Source: Chlorobiota bacterium
Lineage (GTDB): Bacteria; Bacteroidota; Ignavibacteria; OLB7
Direction of reading: 5' to 3'
Assembly (NCBI GenBank): GCA_016700335.1
Contig: CP065014.1
Span: 471,001-535,000 of the forward strand
Length of the DNA: 64,000 bases
The position numbers and the translations under genes were made by a program. Position 1 is the first letter of the stretch, and each line of letters opens with the position of its first letter. This document shows positions 35,246 to 44,681 of the stretch, in pieces. Below the pieces are notes generated by a model. It saw only the letters and a program-made list of their open reading frames with translations. It ran no database searches and was not told where the DNA came from.

Positions 35246-37570
35246 CTAAAAAGCTAAAGATATTCTAAAAGAGATATTCCTTCCAATATCGTCTGCAAAA
35301 TATCTGTATCTACTAAGGTAATCTCTATAAGATATGTTGAATAAATTATCTACTGAAAAATTAAATTCTAACTCTTTAGAAAAAATGTTTGAAGTTGTTC
35401 CACCATTAATTCCAAATAGAACATATCCATCAGGAGCAGGTAAATAGTCTTCATTTAACAATTCTCTAGTTTGTTTAAAACTTGAATTCATATTAAACTC
35501 TAAGAAAGAATCTTTTAAAAATTTCATATCATCAATATGAAAATGAGTACTAAATCTAAATTTATCAGAAGGCATTTGAAATAGAAATTTATTGCTATCA
35601 ATATTATCGCCCCTAACAATAGTAACTGAAGATTCAATTTTAAACCAATCAGTTATAAAAATTTCTACTAATCCTTCTAACCCTTTTAGAGTTGATTTAT
35701 TTTGAGAAAAGTAAAATGTTGGGAAAGAACCTCTAATAGTTAATGTAGGCTCAGGCTTTGGTAAAAGCTGAATGAAATGTGGAAAATACATAAAATAGCT
35801 ACTTAGTTCTCCTCTAATTTTTTCAGTTTTATATCTTAGAGTTGCATCAATACTATAACTTCTTTCTTCAATTAAGTTTGTGTCACCAATTTCAAATGTA
35901 GCTGTACCATGATGAACGCCATTTGCAAAAAGTTCATTAATACTAGGAGCTCTCCAAGCCGAACCTAAGTTTGATGAGATAGAAAAATTATCTGAAAGCT
36001 TCAAAATTTCTCCAACATCAAATGAAAGTGTTGAGTAAATTCTTTCTTTTTCAACTATTTTGTTATTCTCAAATTGATAAACAAAAAGATTCCTATAATC
36101 AAACCTAGCACCAAAATTTAAAATCAAATCATCTGAAGGATAAAACTCTTCAGTGATAAATGAACCAGCTGAATATACTCGATAATTTGGAATGAACTGA
36201 CTTTTACCATCTGAAACATTACTCTGCCTAGTAAACGATAATCCAATCTTCCCTGATCCACCCATAACCGCATTATGATTAAGTGTACCATCAATAGTAT
36301 ATGTATAAAGTGACATATCAATAGCAGGTTTACCAATCAATAAGTTTGCTAATGAATCACTATATGGTTTGTGTGAATCAAATTCTTGCCTTTGATTGAG
36401 TTGATAACTAAATTTTGCGTCAAAAGTTCCTAATTCAGATGTAGATGTTTTATATTCAAGTGATAAAATATTATGATTAATTTTTTGATCTGGAGGTAAA
36501 ATATCATATGAAAAAGATCTACTAACTAATGGAGTATCACTTTTTATAGCCCTCAATAAATCACTTGAACTTGATATATGAGAACCAGAAAAAATACCAA
36601 TATTTGTATTAAAATGACTACCAAGAAACGTAAAAGATGTTCTATTAAATTTGTACGATAAATTGATTGATGCATCTGATTCTCTAAAGGCAGTATTTGC
36701 CAAAAGATAATTTGGAGTTTGTGCATCACCAGCATATCTAACACTCCCCTGAACACGCCATGCAAAGCCATCAGCTAATAAATTTGCTCCTTCTAAAAAT
36801 GTTGAGCCAGAGAATTGTTTGTTATTACTAAATCCATTTAAAAGTATTTTGCCATTAATTCCTTCCTCAGGTAATTCACGTGCTTCAACTCGTATAACTC
36901 CTCCAATTGCATCCGATCCATATTCTACACCCTTTGCACCTTTTAATACCTCAATTTTTCCAACAGAAAAAGGATCAATTTCAGGAGCATGTTCATTTCC
37001 CCATTGTTGCCCTTCTTGCCTAGTATCATTATTTAGTATCAATACTCTTTGTGAATGAAGCCCACGAATTACTGGTTTTGATATTGATGGTCCTGTTTGT
37101 AATAATGTAACTCCAGCTACATTCTTTAGTGATTCAGAAAAATTTTCACCTCTATGTTTATCAAGTTCATTTTCATCTATTACAGATTTGGATTGGTTGC
37201 TCGAAATTAAATTATCTTCATATTTTTTCCTTTTAACAACAACTTCATCAGTAACATTATTTTTTAATAACAAATAAATTTTAACATTCACTTTTTGAGA
37301 ATGATCAGAAATTTGTAGAAATTGTTCTTCATAACCAATCAATTTTATTCTAACGATAAAAGATTTTTCAGGAATATTTTTAATGATAAAACTACCATCT
37401 GAACTGGATATTGAACCAATTTTAAATTCCTTAATCTCAATTACTACTCCATTTAATGGTTTATTTGATTCTTTATCAAACACAATTCCAGAAAAACTAT
37501 TTGAGTTTTGAGAAAATGATAAACTGCATACAGTAAAGAAAATTGAGATTGATAAAATTAATAATTTCAA
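35246..37570 (-). CDS. TonB-dependent outer-membrane receptor
   Basis: 774 aa. Signal peptide, carboxypeptidase-regulatory-like domain (about 25-108: SGIVFDKESNKPLNGVVIEI, GYEEQFLQISD), plug domain with LKNVAGVTLLQTGPSISKPV, RGLHSQRVLILNNDTRQEGQ and VGKIEVLKGAKGVEYGSDAI, then a 22-strand-type barrel ending in aromatic-rich RDIGRNISFRISLAF-like residues. The plug segment QQWGNEHAPEIDPF with His/Glu/Asp is seen in receptors linked to metal uptake (zinc or copper); this, and the Cys/His-rich neighbour, suggest a metal substrate. Inference only. Confidence 0.9.
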   Translation of the reverse strand: MKLLILSISIFFTVCSLSFSQNSNSFSGIVFDKESNKPLNGVVIEIKEFKIGSISSSDGSFIIKNIPEKSFIVRIKLIGYEEQFLQISDHSQKVNVKIYLLLKNNVTDEVVVKRKKYEDNLISSNQSKSVIDENELDKHRGENFSESLKNVAGVTLLQTGPSISKPVIRGLHSQRVLILNNDTRQEGQQWGNEHAPEIDPFSVGKIEVLKGAKGVEYGSDAIGGVIRVEARELPEEGINGKILLNGFSNNKQFSGSTFLEGANLLADGFAWRVQGSVRYAGDAQTPNYLLANTAFRESDASINLSYKFNRTSFTFLGSHFNTNIGIFSGSHISSSSDLLRAIKSDTPLVSRSFSYDILPPDQKINHNILSLEYKTSTSELGTFDAKFSYQLNQRQEFDSHKPYSDSLANLLIGKPAIDMSLYTYTIDGTLNHNAVMGGSGKIGLSFTRQSNVSDGKSQFIPNYRVYSAGSFITEEFYPSDDLILNFGARFDYRNLFVYQFENNKIVEKERIYSTLSFDVGEILKLSDNFSISSNLGSAWRAPSINELFANGVHHGTATFEIGDTNLIEERSYSIDATLRYKTEKIRGELSSYFMYFPHFIQLLPKPEPTLTIRGSFPTFYFSQNKSTLKGLEGLVEIFITDWFKIESSVTIVRGDNIDSNKFLFQMPSDKFRFSTHFHIDDMKFLKDSFLEFNMNSSFKQTRELLNEDYLPAPDGYVLFGINGGTTSNIFSKELEFNFSVDNLFNISYRDYLSRYRYFADDIGRNISFRISLAF

Positions 37571-37744
37571 TGTTAATTTATTTGATTTAAGGTTTTATGA
37601 TAATATTAATACTACAAATAGAATAATCAATCCAATTTTTATTGAATTAAATATTACTTGATATAAATAGATAATTTGGTTTGTTATTCAATAATACAAA
37701 TATTGAATTTGATTAGAAACAAATTAAATTGATGTAAAAAATTA

Positions 37745-38137
37745 TTATGAAAATAGAAATGTAGGTGGAGCTCTTGGAATTGAAATTACATAATTGGAAC
37801 TTGACTTAATAATTGGGTGATAGTTTATTAAATTTAATGAGAATAGGCAAACATTTAAATAATTTAGTGTACTATTAATTGTTGAAGAAAAGTTTGATCC
37901 ATTAGTACAGAAAAAACAGAAAGATTCTTTTTCTTCTATTGAAAGTGTATAGGATTTTAATAGGTGATTAAAATTATCAGAACTATTTCCTTGAGAAGAA
38001 ATTTCTGAAACTATACTATGGGATTTACAATTATGATTACAATCAATATGAGAAACACCTGCAAACAACATACTTAAGTATGCTGAAAGAAGAATGAAAA
38101 TAGAGACTCTGTTGAATATGTTATTTCTTTTAACCAT
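37745..38137 (-). CDS. Small exported Cys/His protein next to TonB receptor
   Basis: 130 aa. One N-terminal membrane/signal segment (VSIFILLSAYLSMLFAGVSH), then a metal-ligand-like HIDCNHNCKSHS (about 31-42), a CFFC pair (about 73-76), a second hydrophobic stretch and the ending RAPPTFLF. The pattern (His/Cys after the first helix, CxxC, terminal APP) recalls DUF2946-type proteins found beside copper/zinc loci. It lies upstream of the receptor on the same strand with a 174-base gap. Function unproven. Confidence 0.7.
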   Translation of the reverse strand: MVKRNNIFNRVSIFILLSAYLSMLFAGVSHIDCNHNCKSHSIVSEISSQGNSSDNFNHLLKSYTLSIEEKESFCFFCTNGSNFSSTINSTLNYLNVCLFSLNLINYHPIIKSSSNYVISIPRAPPTFLFS

Positions 38138-38162
38138 TATTATTTATAACACAACTCGAATT

Positions 38163-38170
38163 CAAATATA
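38163..38170 (-). promoter_or_regulatory. -7 box (TATATTTG on minus) upstream of the Cys/His protein
   Basis: CAAATATA on plus reads TATATTTG on minus, 26 bases before the ATG at 38137. No properly spaced TTG seen. Confidence 0.4.
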
Positions 38171-38200
38171 GATAAAATTAAATTATGATATAAATATTAA

Positions 38201-39181
38201 TCAAGGTTTTTGACCAATAGAAACATTTGTATTAATCCCATATTTACGAATTTTTGTAACCAGTTCTTTAGTTTCTTTTATTGTTAAATCAATATCATCA
38301 GAAAGCTTTTTATCAAATACTAGTCTGCCAATAATTCCGTCTTTGTTATTAATTCCTTCAGTAATTTTATTCAAATTTTCTGTTAAAGAATTGATTTTTA
38401 AAATTGTTTCATTTGCAGATTTCAATGTATTTTCAGTTGAAGCACTTACACTTTTTACATTCCCAGAAATTTCAGTAACTGCTCCGTTTGCATTTGTAAT
38501 TAAATTTTTTGCAATTGGAGAAATTTCATTTATAGTATTTTTCAACTCAACAGACGCACTTTGCAAATCTAGTAAGGTCTTTTTGATTGCATCTTTATTT
38601 TGAGTGATAACTTCATTTAATTGCAAACTTGCTTTTTCAGTATTTGAAAGAGAATTTGTAATAGATTGTTTGAAAGCAGGTGAAGATACAATTCCATTAA
38701 TTGATGAGATTGTAGTATCTAATTTTTTAATCATTATTTGGGCATCTGTAACTATTAAATCAACCTTTGAAATTGAAGAAGAAATATCTCCTTGAGAATA
38801 TCCTTTTATTAAAATATCATCTTTAACTTCTTTACCTGAATCACCAGGTTCAATTTCAATTTTTCTACCACCAGTAAGCTCTAACATTTGTACAGAAGCT
38901 CTTGCATTTGAATATAATTTTATAGATGATTGAATAACTGCATTTGCAATTACTTTATTTTCAGAAATGGTAACACTAATTACTGATCCACATCTAACCC
39001 CATAAACTGTTACAGGAGCACCAGCTTCAATTCCATTTGAACTAGGTAAAATAATTGATAAAGTTTTATTGTTTACTCCAAGCCCAGCACTCTTGCCCCA
39101 AATAATTATACCAATTACAGATAGCAATGCTATGAGAGTTATCAAACCAACTTTTATTTCTTGAGATCTGTTTGCAGACAA
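38201..39181 (-). CDS. mlaD: MCE/MlaD-family lipid-binding protein
   Basis: 326 aa. One N-terminal membrane anchor (VGLITLIALLSVIGIIIWGK), the MCE domain (about 38-115: GIEAGAPVTVYGVRCGSVIS, ARASVQMLELTGGRKIEIEP), then a long amphipathic helical region (about 130-310) that would form the needle/tube of the hexamer. Substrate-binding part of the Mla ABC lipid pathway; the only MlaE-type permease in the window is 30 kb away, so the system is scattered. Alone on its strand. Confidence 0.92.
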   Translation of the reverse strand: MSANRSQEIKVGLITLIALLSVIGIIIWGKSAGLGVNNKTLSIILPSSNGIEAGAPVTVYGVRCGSVISVTISENKVIANAVIQSSIKLYSNARASVQMLELTGGRKIEIEPGDSGKEVKDDILIKGYSQGDISSSISKVDLIVTDAQIMIKKLDTTISSINGIVSSPAFKQSITNSLSNTEKASLQLNEVITQNKDAIKKTLLDLQSASVELKNTINEISPIAKNLITNANGAVTEISGNVKSVSASTENTLKSANETILKINSLTENLNKITEGINNKDGIIGRLVFDKKLSDDIDLTIKETKELVTKIRKYGINTNVSIGQKP

Positions 39182-39490
39182 TTTTAATTCTTGAATTTAT
39201 TATAGGATTTTTTTTTAATAATTATTACAAAGATACAATTGTGAATAAATTTATTATTGAGTTTATATTTTTGATGATAGATATAATGTTATTATAGAAA
39301 ATAATGAATATTGATTGAATTGAATTATTTTAATAAGAAATAGAATATTTAACTTAAAACATCTCATTATTTAAGATAGTTCTATTAAAAATTTTTTAAT
39401 ATTTAAAAGTAACTATTAAAAAGAGTTGGTAATTTCTTATTTTTGTTATATCTAAAAAGTTTTTTTTAACATTATCTAAAATAGTATAAA
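39182..39490. other. Divergent intergenic region mlaD / nuoG
   Basis: 309 AT-rich bases with three -7-like boxes: CAAAGATA at 39228-39235 (TATCTTTG toward mlaD), TATTTTTG at 39266-39273 and TATTTTTG at 39438-39445 (both toward nuoG). Nothing else recognised. Confidence 0.5.
39438..39445 (+). promoter_or_regulatory. -7 box (TATTTTTG) upstream of nuoG
   Basis: Matches TAnnTTTG and lies 45 bases before the GTG start. Confidence 0.45.
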
Positions 39491-41206
39491 GTGCCAACTA
39501 TAACAATAGACGGAAAATTAATTGAGTGTGCTTCAGGGAAAACTATAATTGAGGTTGCTACTGAAAATGGATTAATGGTACCACATTTTTGTTGGCATCC
39601 AGCGCTTTCAGTTTCTGGTAATTGTAGGATGTGTCTGGTTGAAGTTGAAAAAATGCCTAAGCTAGTAATTGCATGTTCAACTCAAGTAGTTGATGGTCAG
39701 GTGATAAATATAAACAATGAACGAGTAGATAAAGCAAGGGAAGTTATAATGGAGTTTTTGCTGATAAACCATCCTCTAGATTGTCCAATATGCGATGAAG
39801 CAGGTCAATGCAAACTTCAAGATTATGCATTTAATCATGGAACAGGAGAAAGTAGATTTTCAGAAGTTAAGAATCATAAAGATAAAAGGGTTTCTTTAGG
39901 TCCTGAAGTTCTTTTTGATGCAGAAAGATGTATAACCTGTTCAAGATGTATTAGGTTTAGTGATGAAATTGCTGAACAACCAGCTTTAACATTTGTAAAC
40001 AGAGGTGATAAAGTAACAATAGAAACTTTTCCTGGCACTTCTCTAGACAATTGTTATTCAATGAATGTTATTGATATATGTCCAGTTGGTGCATTAACCT
40101 CAAAAGATTTCAGGTTTAAATCAAGAGTATGGGATATGTCATTTAATGATACTATTTGTCCTGGATGTTCAAAAGGGTGTAATATACAAGCTGGAGTTCG
40201 AGATAATGAGATTTTAAGGTTAGAACCAAGAGTAAACATGAAAGTAAACAAATATTGGATGTGTGATACTGGCAGACTACAAGAATACGATTATGTGAAT
40301 AATAATAGGTTGCTCAAATATTGTGTTAATAAGAATGAAACTAAATTTGAAGAAGCAATTACTTCAGCAATATCTCAGTTAAGAAGTGTAAATAAAAATG
40401 ATATTTTATTTATTACTTCACCATTTGCAACGATTGAAGAAAATTATCTTTTTGTAAAACTAGCAAAAGAACAATTTGGTGCAAAAAGAGTCTATTATTG
40501 TGAGTATAATGACAAAGATTTTGCAGATAACAAATTAAAAACATCTGATAGAACTCCAAATTCTAATGGAGCAAAAATATGTGGAGCTGAAATTATTTCA
40601 GCTCATCAATTAGCTGATTTGATTAAGTTAAGTGTTAAGGCTATACTTACAATTGATGATCATTTATTTGAATTTGAAAACAAAATTTCTGAAGACTTCG
40701 AACTTTCAGAAACATTAACACAAATGGATGCTATTATTGTTTGTGGGAGTAATTCAAGACCTATAACTGAATTTGCAACAACGTTGATTCCTCAGGCTAC
40801 TTATGCCGAAAAAGAAGGTACATTTGTAAATGTTAATGGATTAGTTCAGCATTTTGAACCTGTGTTAGTTACTGAATCTAACTTAAGAATAATGGGCATG
40901 AAGCAGTCAAGATTAGATAAATTTGGATCATATAATGATAGATGGACTCAAGGAGAAGTTAGGCAAGTTAAATCTGGATTTGAGATATTGAAAGCATTTG
41001 CAAATTCATCTGGAGCAAAGTGGAGTTATCTTTCAGAATCAGAAGTGTTCGAAGAAATTTCAACAAAAATAATTAGTTTAAATTTCATGGATTATAAAAA
41101 ACTTGATGAATATATGGGTATAAATTTTCATGAAGGGAATTCTCCTAAAATACATGGTCCTGTTTATGTAGCACATGATTTAAGACCTCAAAATAATAAT
41201 CATTAA
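39491..41206 (+). CDS. nuoG: NADH-quinone oxidoreductase subunit G-like Fe-S protein
   Basis: 571 aa, GTG start. All cluster ligands of the long NuoG type are visible: [2Fe-2S] Cys 34, 45, 48, 62; [4Fe-4S] N5 with His 94 and Cys 98, 101, 107; [4Fe-4S] at Cys 147, 150, 153, 197 (CITCSRC ... ICPVGAL); and the extra N7 site Cys 223, 226, 230, 258 (CPGCSKGC ... WMCDTGR). A shortened molybdopterin-oxidoreductase-like domain follows (about 260-510). Carries electrons inside complex I. No other nuo gene is near, and there are terminators on both sides, so it is isolated. A hydrogenase or formate-dehydrogenase partner is an alternative. Confidence 0.9.
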   Translation: MPTITIDGKLIECASGKTIIEVATENGLMVPHFCWHPALSVSGNCRMCLVEVEKMPKLVIACSTQVVDGQVININNERVDKAREVIMEFLLINHPLDCPICDEAGQCKLQDYAFNHGTGESRFSEVKNHKDKRVSLGPEVLFDAERCITCSRCIRFSDEIAEQPALTFVNRGDKVTIETFPGTSLDNCYSMNVIDICPVGALTSKDFRFKSRVWDMSFNDTICPGCSKGCNIQAGVRDNEILRLEPRVNMKVNKYWMCDTGRLQEYDYVNNNRLLKYCVNKNETKFEEAITSAISQLRSVNKNDILFITSPFATIEENYLFVKLAKEQFGAKRVYYCEYNDKDFADNKLKTSDRTPNSNGAKICGAEIISAHQLADLIKLSVKAILTIDDHLFEFENKISEDFELSETLTQMDAIIVCGSNSRPITEFATTLIPQATYAEKEGTFVNVNGLVQHFEPVLVTESNLRIMGMKQSRLDKFGSYNDRWTQGEVRQVKSGFEILKAFANSSGAKWSYLSESEVFEEISTKIISLNFMDYKKLDEYMGINFHEGNSPKIHGPVYVAHDLRPQNNNH

Positions 41207-41213
41207 TAAAAAG

Positions 41214-41256
41214 AAAAAACAGTTCAAATTAGTAAATAAATTGAACTGTTTTTTTT
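41214..41256 (+). terminator. Terminator of nuoG
   Basis: AAAAAACAGTTCAA (41214-41227) pairs with TTGAACTGTTTTTT (41241-41254), 13-base loop and further T. Possibly bidirectional with the convergent plsY. Confidence 0.9.
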
Positions 41257-41294
41257 ATATAAATACTTTTAAAATTTCAAAATAAAATATGAAT

Positions 41295-41957
41295 CTATTT
41301 AAACAATTTTAGTTTATTAAATCTGTTCTCATCACCTTTAATTAGCCTTGAAATATTTGTTCTATGAGTAAAAACAATTAACAATGCTAAACCAATTAAA
41401 AAGAATACAATTGTACCATAACTAGGAATTTCAACTTTAAAGAAATTGTATCTAACAAACATTGTTGTTGGAAGAGTTAATGCGGCTATAATAGATCCAA
41501 GAGAAACATAACCAGATGCAAATACTATTAATAAAAAAATACCACCTGCAACTGCTAATTCTATTGGAGCAATAGATAATAACATTCCTACTGCAGTATT
41601 AATCCCTTTTCCACCTTTGAACCCGCCAAATATCGTCCAAACATGACCTATAACTGCACAACAACCAGCAATTGTTTTAACGATTGTTGAATCATCAAAT
41701 GGAGTAGCATTATGAAAAGGTAAGTTACCGTTAAACATCCAAGTTGCAAATAAAACTGCTCCTGCACCTTTTAATATATCAAGTATCTGTACTGCTAATC
41801 CCGCCCTCCAACCAAAAGTTCTAAATGTATTAGTACTCCCCATATTACCACTCCCTTTTGTTCTAACATCTATTTTGTAAAAAGCCTTCCCTATCAAAAC
41901 AGCCCATGGTATAGATCCAATTAAATATGAGACTAAAGAAATGAAAATAATTTGCAT
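41295..41957 (-). CDS. plsY: Acyl-phosphate glycerol-3-phosphate acyltransferase PlsY
   Basis: 220 aa membrane enzyme making lysophosphatidate from acyl-phosphate. Motifs: GSIPWAVLIGK, KGSGNMGSTNTFRTFGW (about 34-50) and GGFKGGKGINTAVG (the Gly-rich motif 2). Five or more hydrophobic segments. Ends at the nuoG terminator. Confidence 0.96.
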   Translation of the reverse strand: MQIIFISLVSYLIGSIPWAVLIGKAFYKIDVRTKGSGNMGSTNTFRTFGWRAGLAVQILDILKGAGAVLFATWMFNGNLPFHNATPFDDSTIVKTIAGCCAVIGHVWTIFGGFKGGKGINTAVGMLLSIAPIELAVAGGIFLLIVFASGYVSLGSIIAALTLPTTMFVRYNFFKVEIPSYGTIVFFLIGLALLIVFTHRTNISRLIKGDENRFNKLKLFK

Positions 41958-42026
41958 TTAAATTGTTGGTTTCTAAAGAAAGGTTAAGAAATTAAAAAAA
42001 TAATAGATTAGTTATATTATTTTTTG

Positions 42027-42034
42027 CAAATTTA
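42027..42034 (-). promoter_or_regulatory. -7 box (TAAATTTG on minus) upstream of plsY
   Basis: CAAATTTA on plus, 70 bases before the plsY ATG. No -33 TTG seen. Confidence 0.35.
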
Positions 42035-42113
42035 ATTAATGAAATCTGAAATAAATTAAAAAATAATATTTATCTTAATGATATATTTGTTTTCAAGAAC
42101 CTGAATATTACTT

Positions 42114-42890
42114 TTAATATTTTAAACCTAATACTTTTGCCATTGATTTGATTGAATCAATTTGCTCAGGTGTTAAATTTTTTGGCATTTGTATGTTTAA
42201 TGTTATGAATAAATCACCAGTTGAACCATTATCGATTGAAAAACCCATTTTAGGAATTCTTAACTTTTTTCCATTATCAATTCCAGGTTGAATAGAAATG
42301 GTAACTTTCTTCCCTTGTGGAGTTCTTACACTTACTTTACTTCCAATAATTGCTTGAACAATATTTAGCTTTAAATCTACATAAGCGTTATATCCTTTTT
42401 GTTTAAAGAAAGGGTCTGAGGTTGGTTGAGGTTCGTCAGATTCAAGTGTATGTTGTTGAGCCGCCTGTTGTTGAGCAGTTTTTTCTTTTTTCCCTCCGAA
42501 TAAATTTGAAATTACATCATCAAAAGAGAAATTTGATTCTGTCTTCTTTTTTGTAGAAGAACTTTTATCAAATCTTTCTTTTTGTGTTGCATTTCCATAT
42601 CTACGCATAAATTCTTCGTAATCGATATTGAAATTCGAATTACCAGAATTGATATTGCTACTTCCTCTGTAACCCAATTTTCTCATAGAATCATATTGAG
42701 TTCGCTTCTTTTTATCACCAAGTATATCATATGCTTCACTTGCAGCTTTAAATTTTTCTTCAAACTCTTTATTACCAGGATTTAAATCAGGATGAAATTT
42801 TTTTGCAATCAATCTGTAATTTTTCTTTATCTCAGATTCAGTTGCAGTTTCAGGAACATCTAATATTTTATAGAAATCTTTTTCTTGCAT
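42114..42890 (-). CDS. DnaJ-type co-chaperone without zinc finger (CbpA-like)
   Basis: 258 aa. J domain (3-70) with the HPD tripeptide in KKFHPDLNPGN, a Ser/Gly/Asn-rich linker (75-145), and one C-terminal substrate-binding domain (about 165-250: YVDLKLNIVQAIIGSKVSVR, GKKLRIPKMGF). It lacks the four-Cys zinc centre and the second C-terminal domain seems shortened, so it is nearer CbpA than DnaJ. Works with Hsp70. No dnaK or grpE is near. Confidence 0.9.
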   Translation of the reverse strand: MQEKDFYKILDVPETATESEIKKNYRLIAKKFHPDLNPGNKEFEEKFKAASEAYDILGDKKKRTQYDSMRKLGYRGSSNINSGNSNFNIDYEEFMRRYGNATQKERFDKSSSTKKKTESNFSFDDVISNLFGGKKEKTAQQQAAQQHTLESDEPQPTSDPFFKQKGYNAYVDLKLNIVQAIIGSKVSVRTPQGKKVTISIQPGIDNGKKLRIPKMGFSIDNGSTGDLFITLNIQMPKNLTPEQIDSIKSMAKVLGLKY

Positions 42891-42950
42891 AATAATTTAT
42901 TGAATATAATTTACAATAAATGACGAAAAATACTGTTTGATTATGATAAA

Positions 42951-42958
42951 CAAATTTA
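42951..42958 (-). promoter_or_regulatory. -7 box (TAAATTTG on minus) upstream of the dnaJ-like gene
   Basis: CAAATTTA on plus, 60 bases before the ATG. No -33 TTG seen. Confidence 0.35.
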
Positions 42959-43057
42959 AAATAACTATTTAAATTTTATGAAAATTAAATTGAAACATAT
43001 GAAATAAACTATTAAAAATATACAAACTGAATTCTCGATGAAATATGGTTAATTAAA

Positions 43058-43480
43058 TTAAGTTGTTTTTCCATCATTTTGAATCTGCTTTAATAATTTC
43101 AAATCGTAAGCAATATCAATTATGTTTCTCAAACTTCCATGAGAAGTGAGGTAATACCTAGATTGAAACCCATCAATAACTTCGTCATTGTTGGTATTTG
43201 ATAAAATATTTGCTATTAGATCAAGAATTTTCTCAGTTGTTAATGCGAATTCTTTTTCGAGTAATTTGTAACCTTCATATTCTTGTGATTCTTTTTTTAA
43301 TGTATTATAAATTTTACAATAAGCACTACCTGTAAAAAGTAGATTATTAAAAACTTCAAATAAATTATTATGAGCTGAAACTTCCATTAAAATACCTAAA
43401 TCATTTCTTTTCCGTAAGCCCATAGAAGAATTTTTTTCTAAAAAATCAAGAACATTTAACACATCTTCAGAAAATTCCAT
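43058..43480 (-). CDS. Uncharacterised helical protein, 140 aa
   Basis: Not recognised. The sequence is almost wholly helical (VLNVLDFLEKNSSMGLRKRN, FEVFNNLLFTGSAYCKIYNT, KEFALTTEKILDLIANILSN), with one Cys, no signal and no membrane span. Its size and helical repeats resemble small cytosolic four-helix proteins. A -7 box lies 55 bases upstream, and it is not overlapped by another likely gene, so it is probably real. Neighbours (co-chaperone, sugar kinase) give no hint. Confidence 0.65.
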   Translation of the reverse strand: MEFSEDVLNVLDFLEKNSSMGLRKRNDLGILMEVSAHNNLFEVFNNLLFTGSAYCKIYNTLKKESQEYEGYKLLEKEFALTTEKILDLIANILSNTNNDEVIDGFQSRYYLTSHGSLRNIIDIAYDLKLLKQIQNDGKTT

Positions 43481-43535
43481 TAAAATAATGTTTTGAAAAA
43501 ATTTTTAAAAAATAAAAATCTGTTTAGAATTTATA

Positions 43536-43543
43536 CAAATTTA
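43536..43543 (-). promoter_or_regulatory. -7 box (TAAATTTG on minus) upstream of the 43058 gene
   Basis: CAAATTTA on plus, 55 bases before the ATG at 43480. Confidence 0.35.
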
Positions 43544-43591
43544 GTGAAAATTATTAATATTATATTTTACCTAGAATAATCATAGTATGCA

Positions 43592-43599
43592 TATTTTTG
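43592..43599 (+). promoter_or_regulatory. -7 box (TATTTTTG) upstream of the ROK kinase operon
   Basis: Matches TAnnTTTG, 74 bases before the TTG start at 43674. The -33 element is not clear. Confidence 0.4.
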
Positions 43600-43673
43600 A
43601 CTATTCGATATTTCTAATATATAGATTTTTAATACTTAGAAATTTTAAATTATAATTTTAAAATTTAAATTTT

Positions 43674-44624
43674 TTGAAAAATTCAAATTTAATCTTCGCA
43701 TGTGATATTGGGGGAACAACAATAAAATTTGGAATTGTTGATTTGAAAGATAATAAAATTCAATATAACTTTTCAATACCAACTCAATCTGAAATTAGCC
43801 CAATTATAGTTATAGAAAATATTATTAAGGGAATAGATAAGCTCACAAAAGTAAATCCTGAAATAAATTATATTGGTATTGGTGTTCCAGGAGTTATAAA
43901 TGATAATAATGAGGTATGTTACCCACCAAATTTTAATGGATGGAACAAAGTACCACTATATGAGATTTTAAAAAAGAACATAGGAGAGAAGTTTGAAATT
44001 AGAATAGACAATGATGCAAAAACTGCAGCTCTTTCAGAATTTCTAAATTGTGGTAAAAATATTTCAGATATGATATTTATAACTTTAGGAACTGGAGTTG
44101 GTGGATGTATAATAAGTAAAGGGAAAATTTTTCGTGGTTTCAAAGGTGGAGCAGGTGAGATTGGTCATGTGAGTATAGATTACAAAGGATTATTATGTAA
44201 ATGTGGATCAAGAGGATGTATTGAATCTTATTTGGGTCAAAAATTTATGTCAGATCAAGCAACTGATGAATTGAAGGATAATCCAGATTCTATTTTAGTT
44301 GACATGATTAAATTTAATAAAATGGAACCAAAATTAATTAACAAAGCAGCAGAACAAAATGATAAATTTGCTATAGAATTTTTGAGAAAAAGAGGAGCAA
44401 TGCTTGGTTCGGTTATAGCCTCTGTAATGAATTTACTGGATATACATTTAACAATAATTGGAGGAGGGACTTCAGAATCTAATATTTTAATTTCAAGCAC
44501 TAATGAAGAAATGAATTCTAGACTTTTAAAATCTATACAACCAACATCAGAGTTAAGATTAGCAAAATATCTTAAAGATTCAGGAGTTATTGGTGCTGCA
44601 AACCTTTTCAAAATCCTAAGTTAA
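43674..44624 (+). CDS. ROK-family sugar kinase (glucokinase-like)
   Basis: 316 aa, TTG start after an A/T-rich leader. ATP-binding ACDIGGTTIKFGIVD (9-23), phosphate-2 site MIFITLGTGVGGCI, sugar site IDNDAKTAALSEF with the catalytic Asp, and the ROK zinc signature CKCGSRGCIESYLG. Phosphorylates glucose or a similar hexose. First gene of a likely three-gene unit with the CpcT-like lipoprotein (57 bases) and tsaC (11 bases). Confidence 0.92.
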   Translation: MKNSNLIFACDIGGTTIKFGIVDLKDNKIQYNFSIPTQSEISPIIVIENIIKGIDKLTKVNPEINYIGIGVPGVINDNNEVCYPPNFNGWNKVPLYEILKKNIGEKFEIRIDNDAKTAALSEFLNCGKNISDMIFITLGTGVGGCIISKGKIFRGFKGGAGEIGHVSIDYKGLLCKCGSRGCIESYLGQKFMSDQATDELKDNPDSILVDMIKFNKMEPKLINKAAEQNDKFAIEFLRKRGAMLGSVIASVMNLLDIHLTIIGGGTSESNILISSTNEEMNSRLLKSIQPTSELRLAKYLKDSGVIGAANLFKILS

Positions 44625-44681
44625 AGTTATAAAAATTTAAATACATATATAATTAATCAACTTTAAAATAATAGAGTTAAA

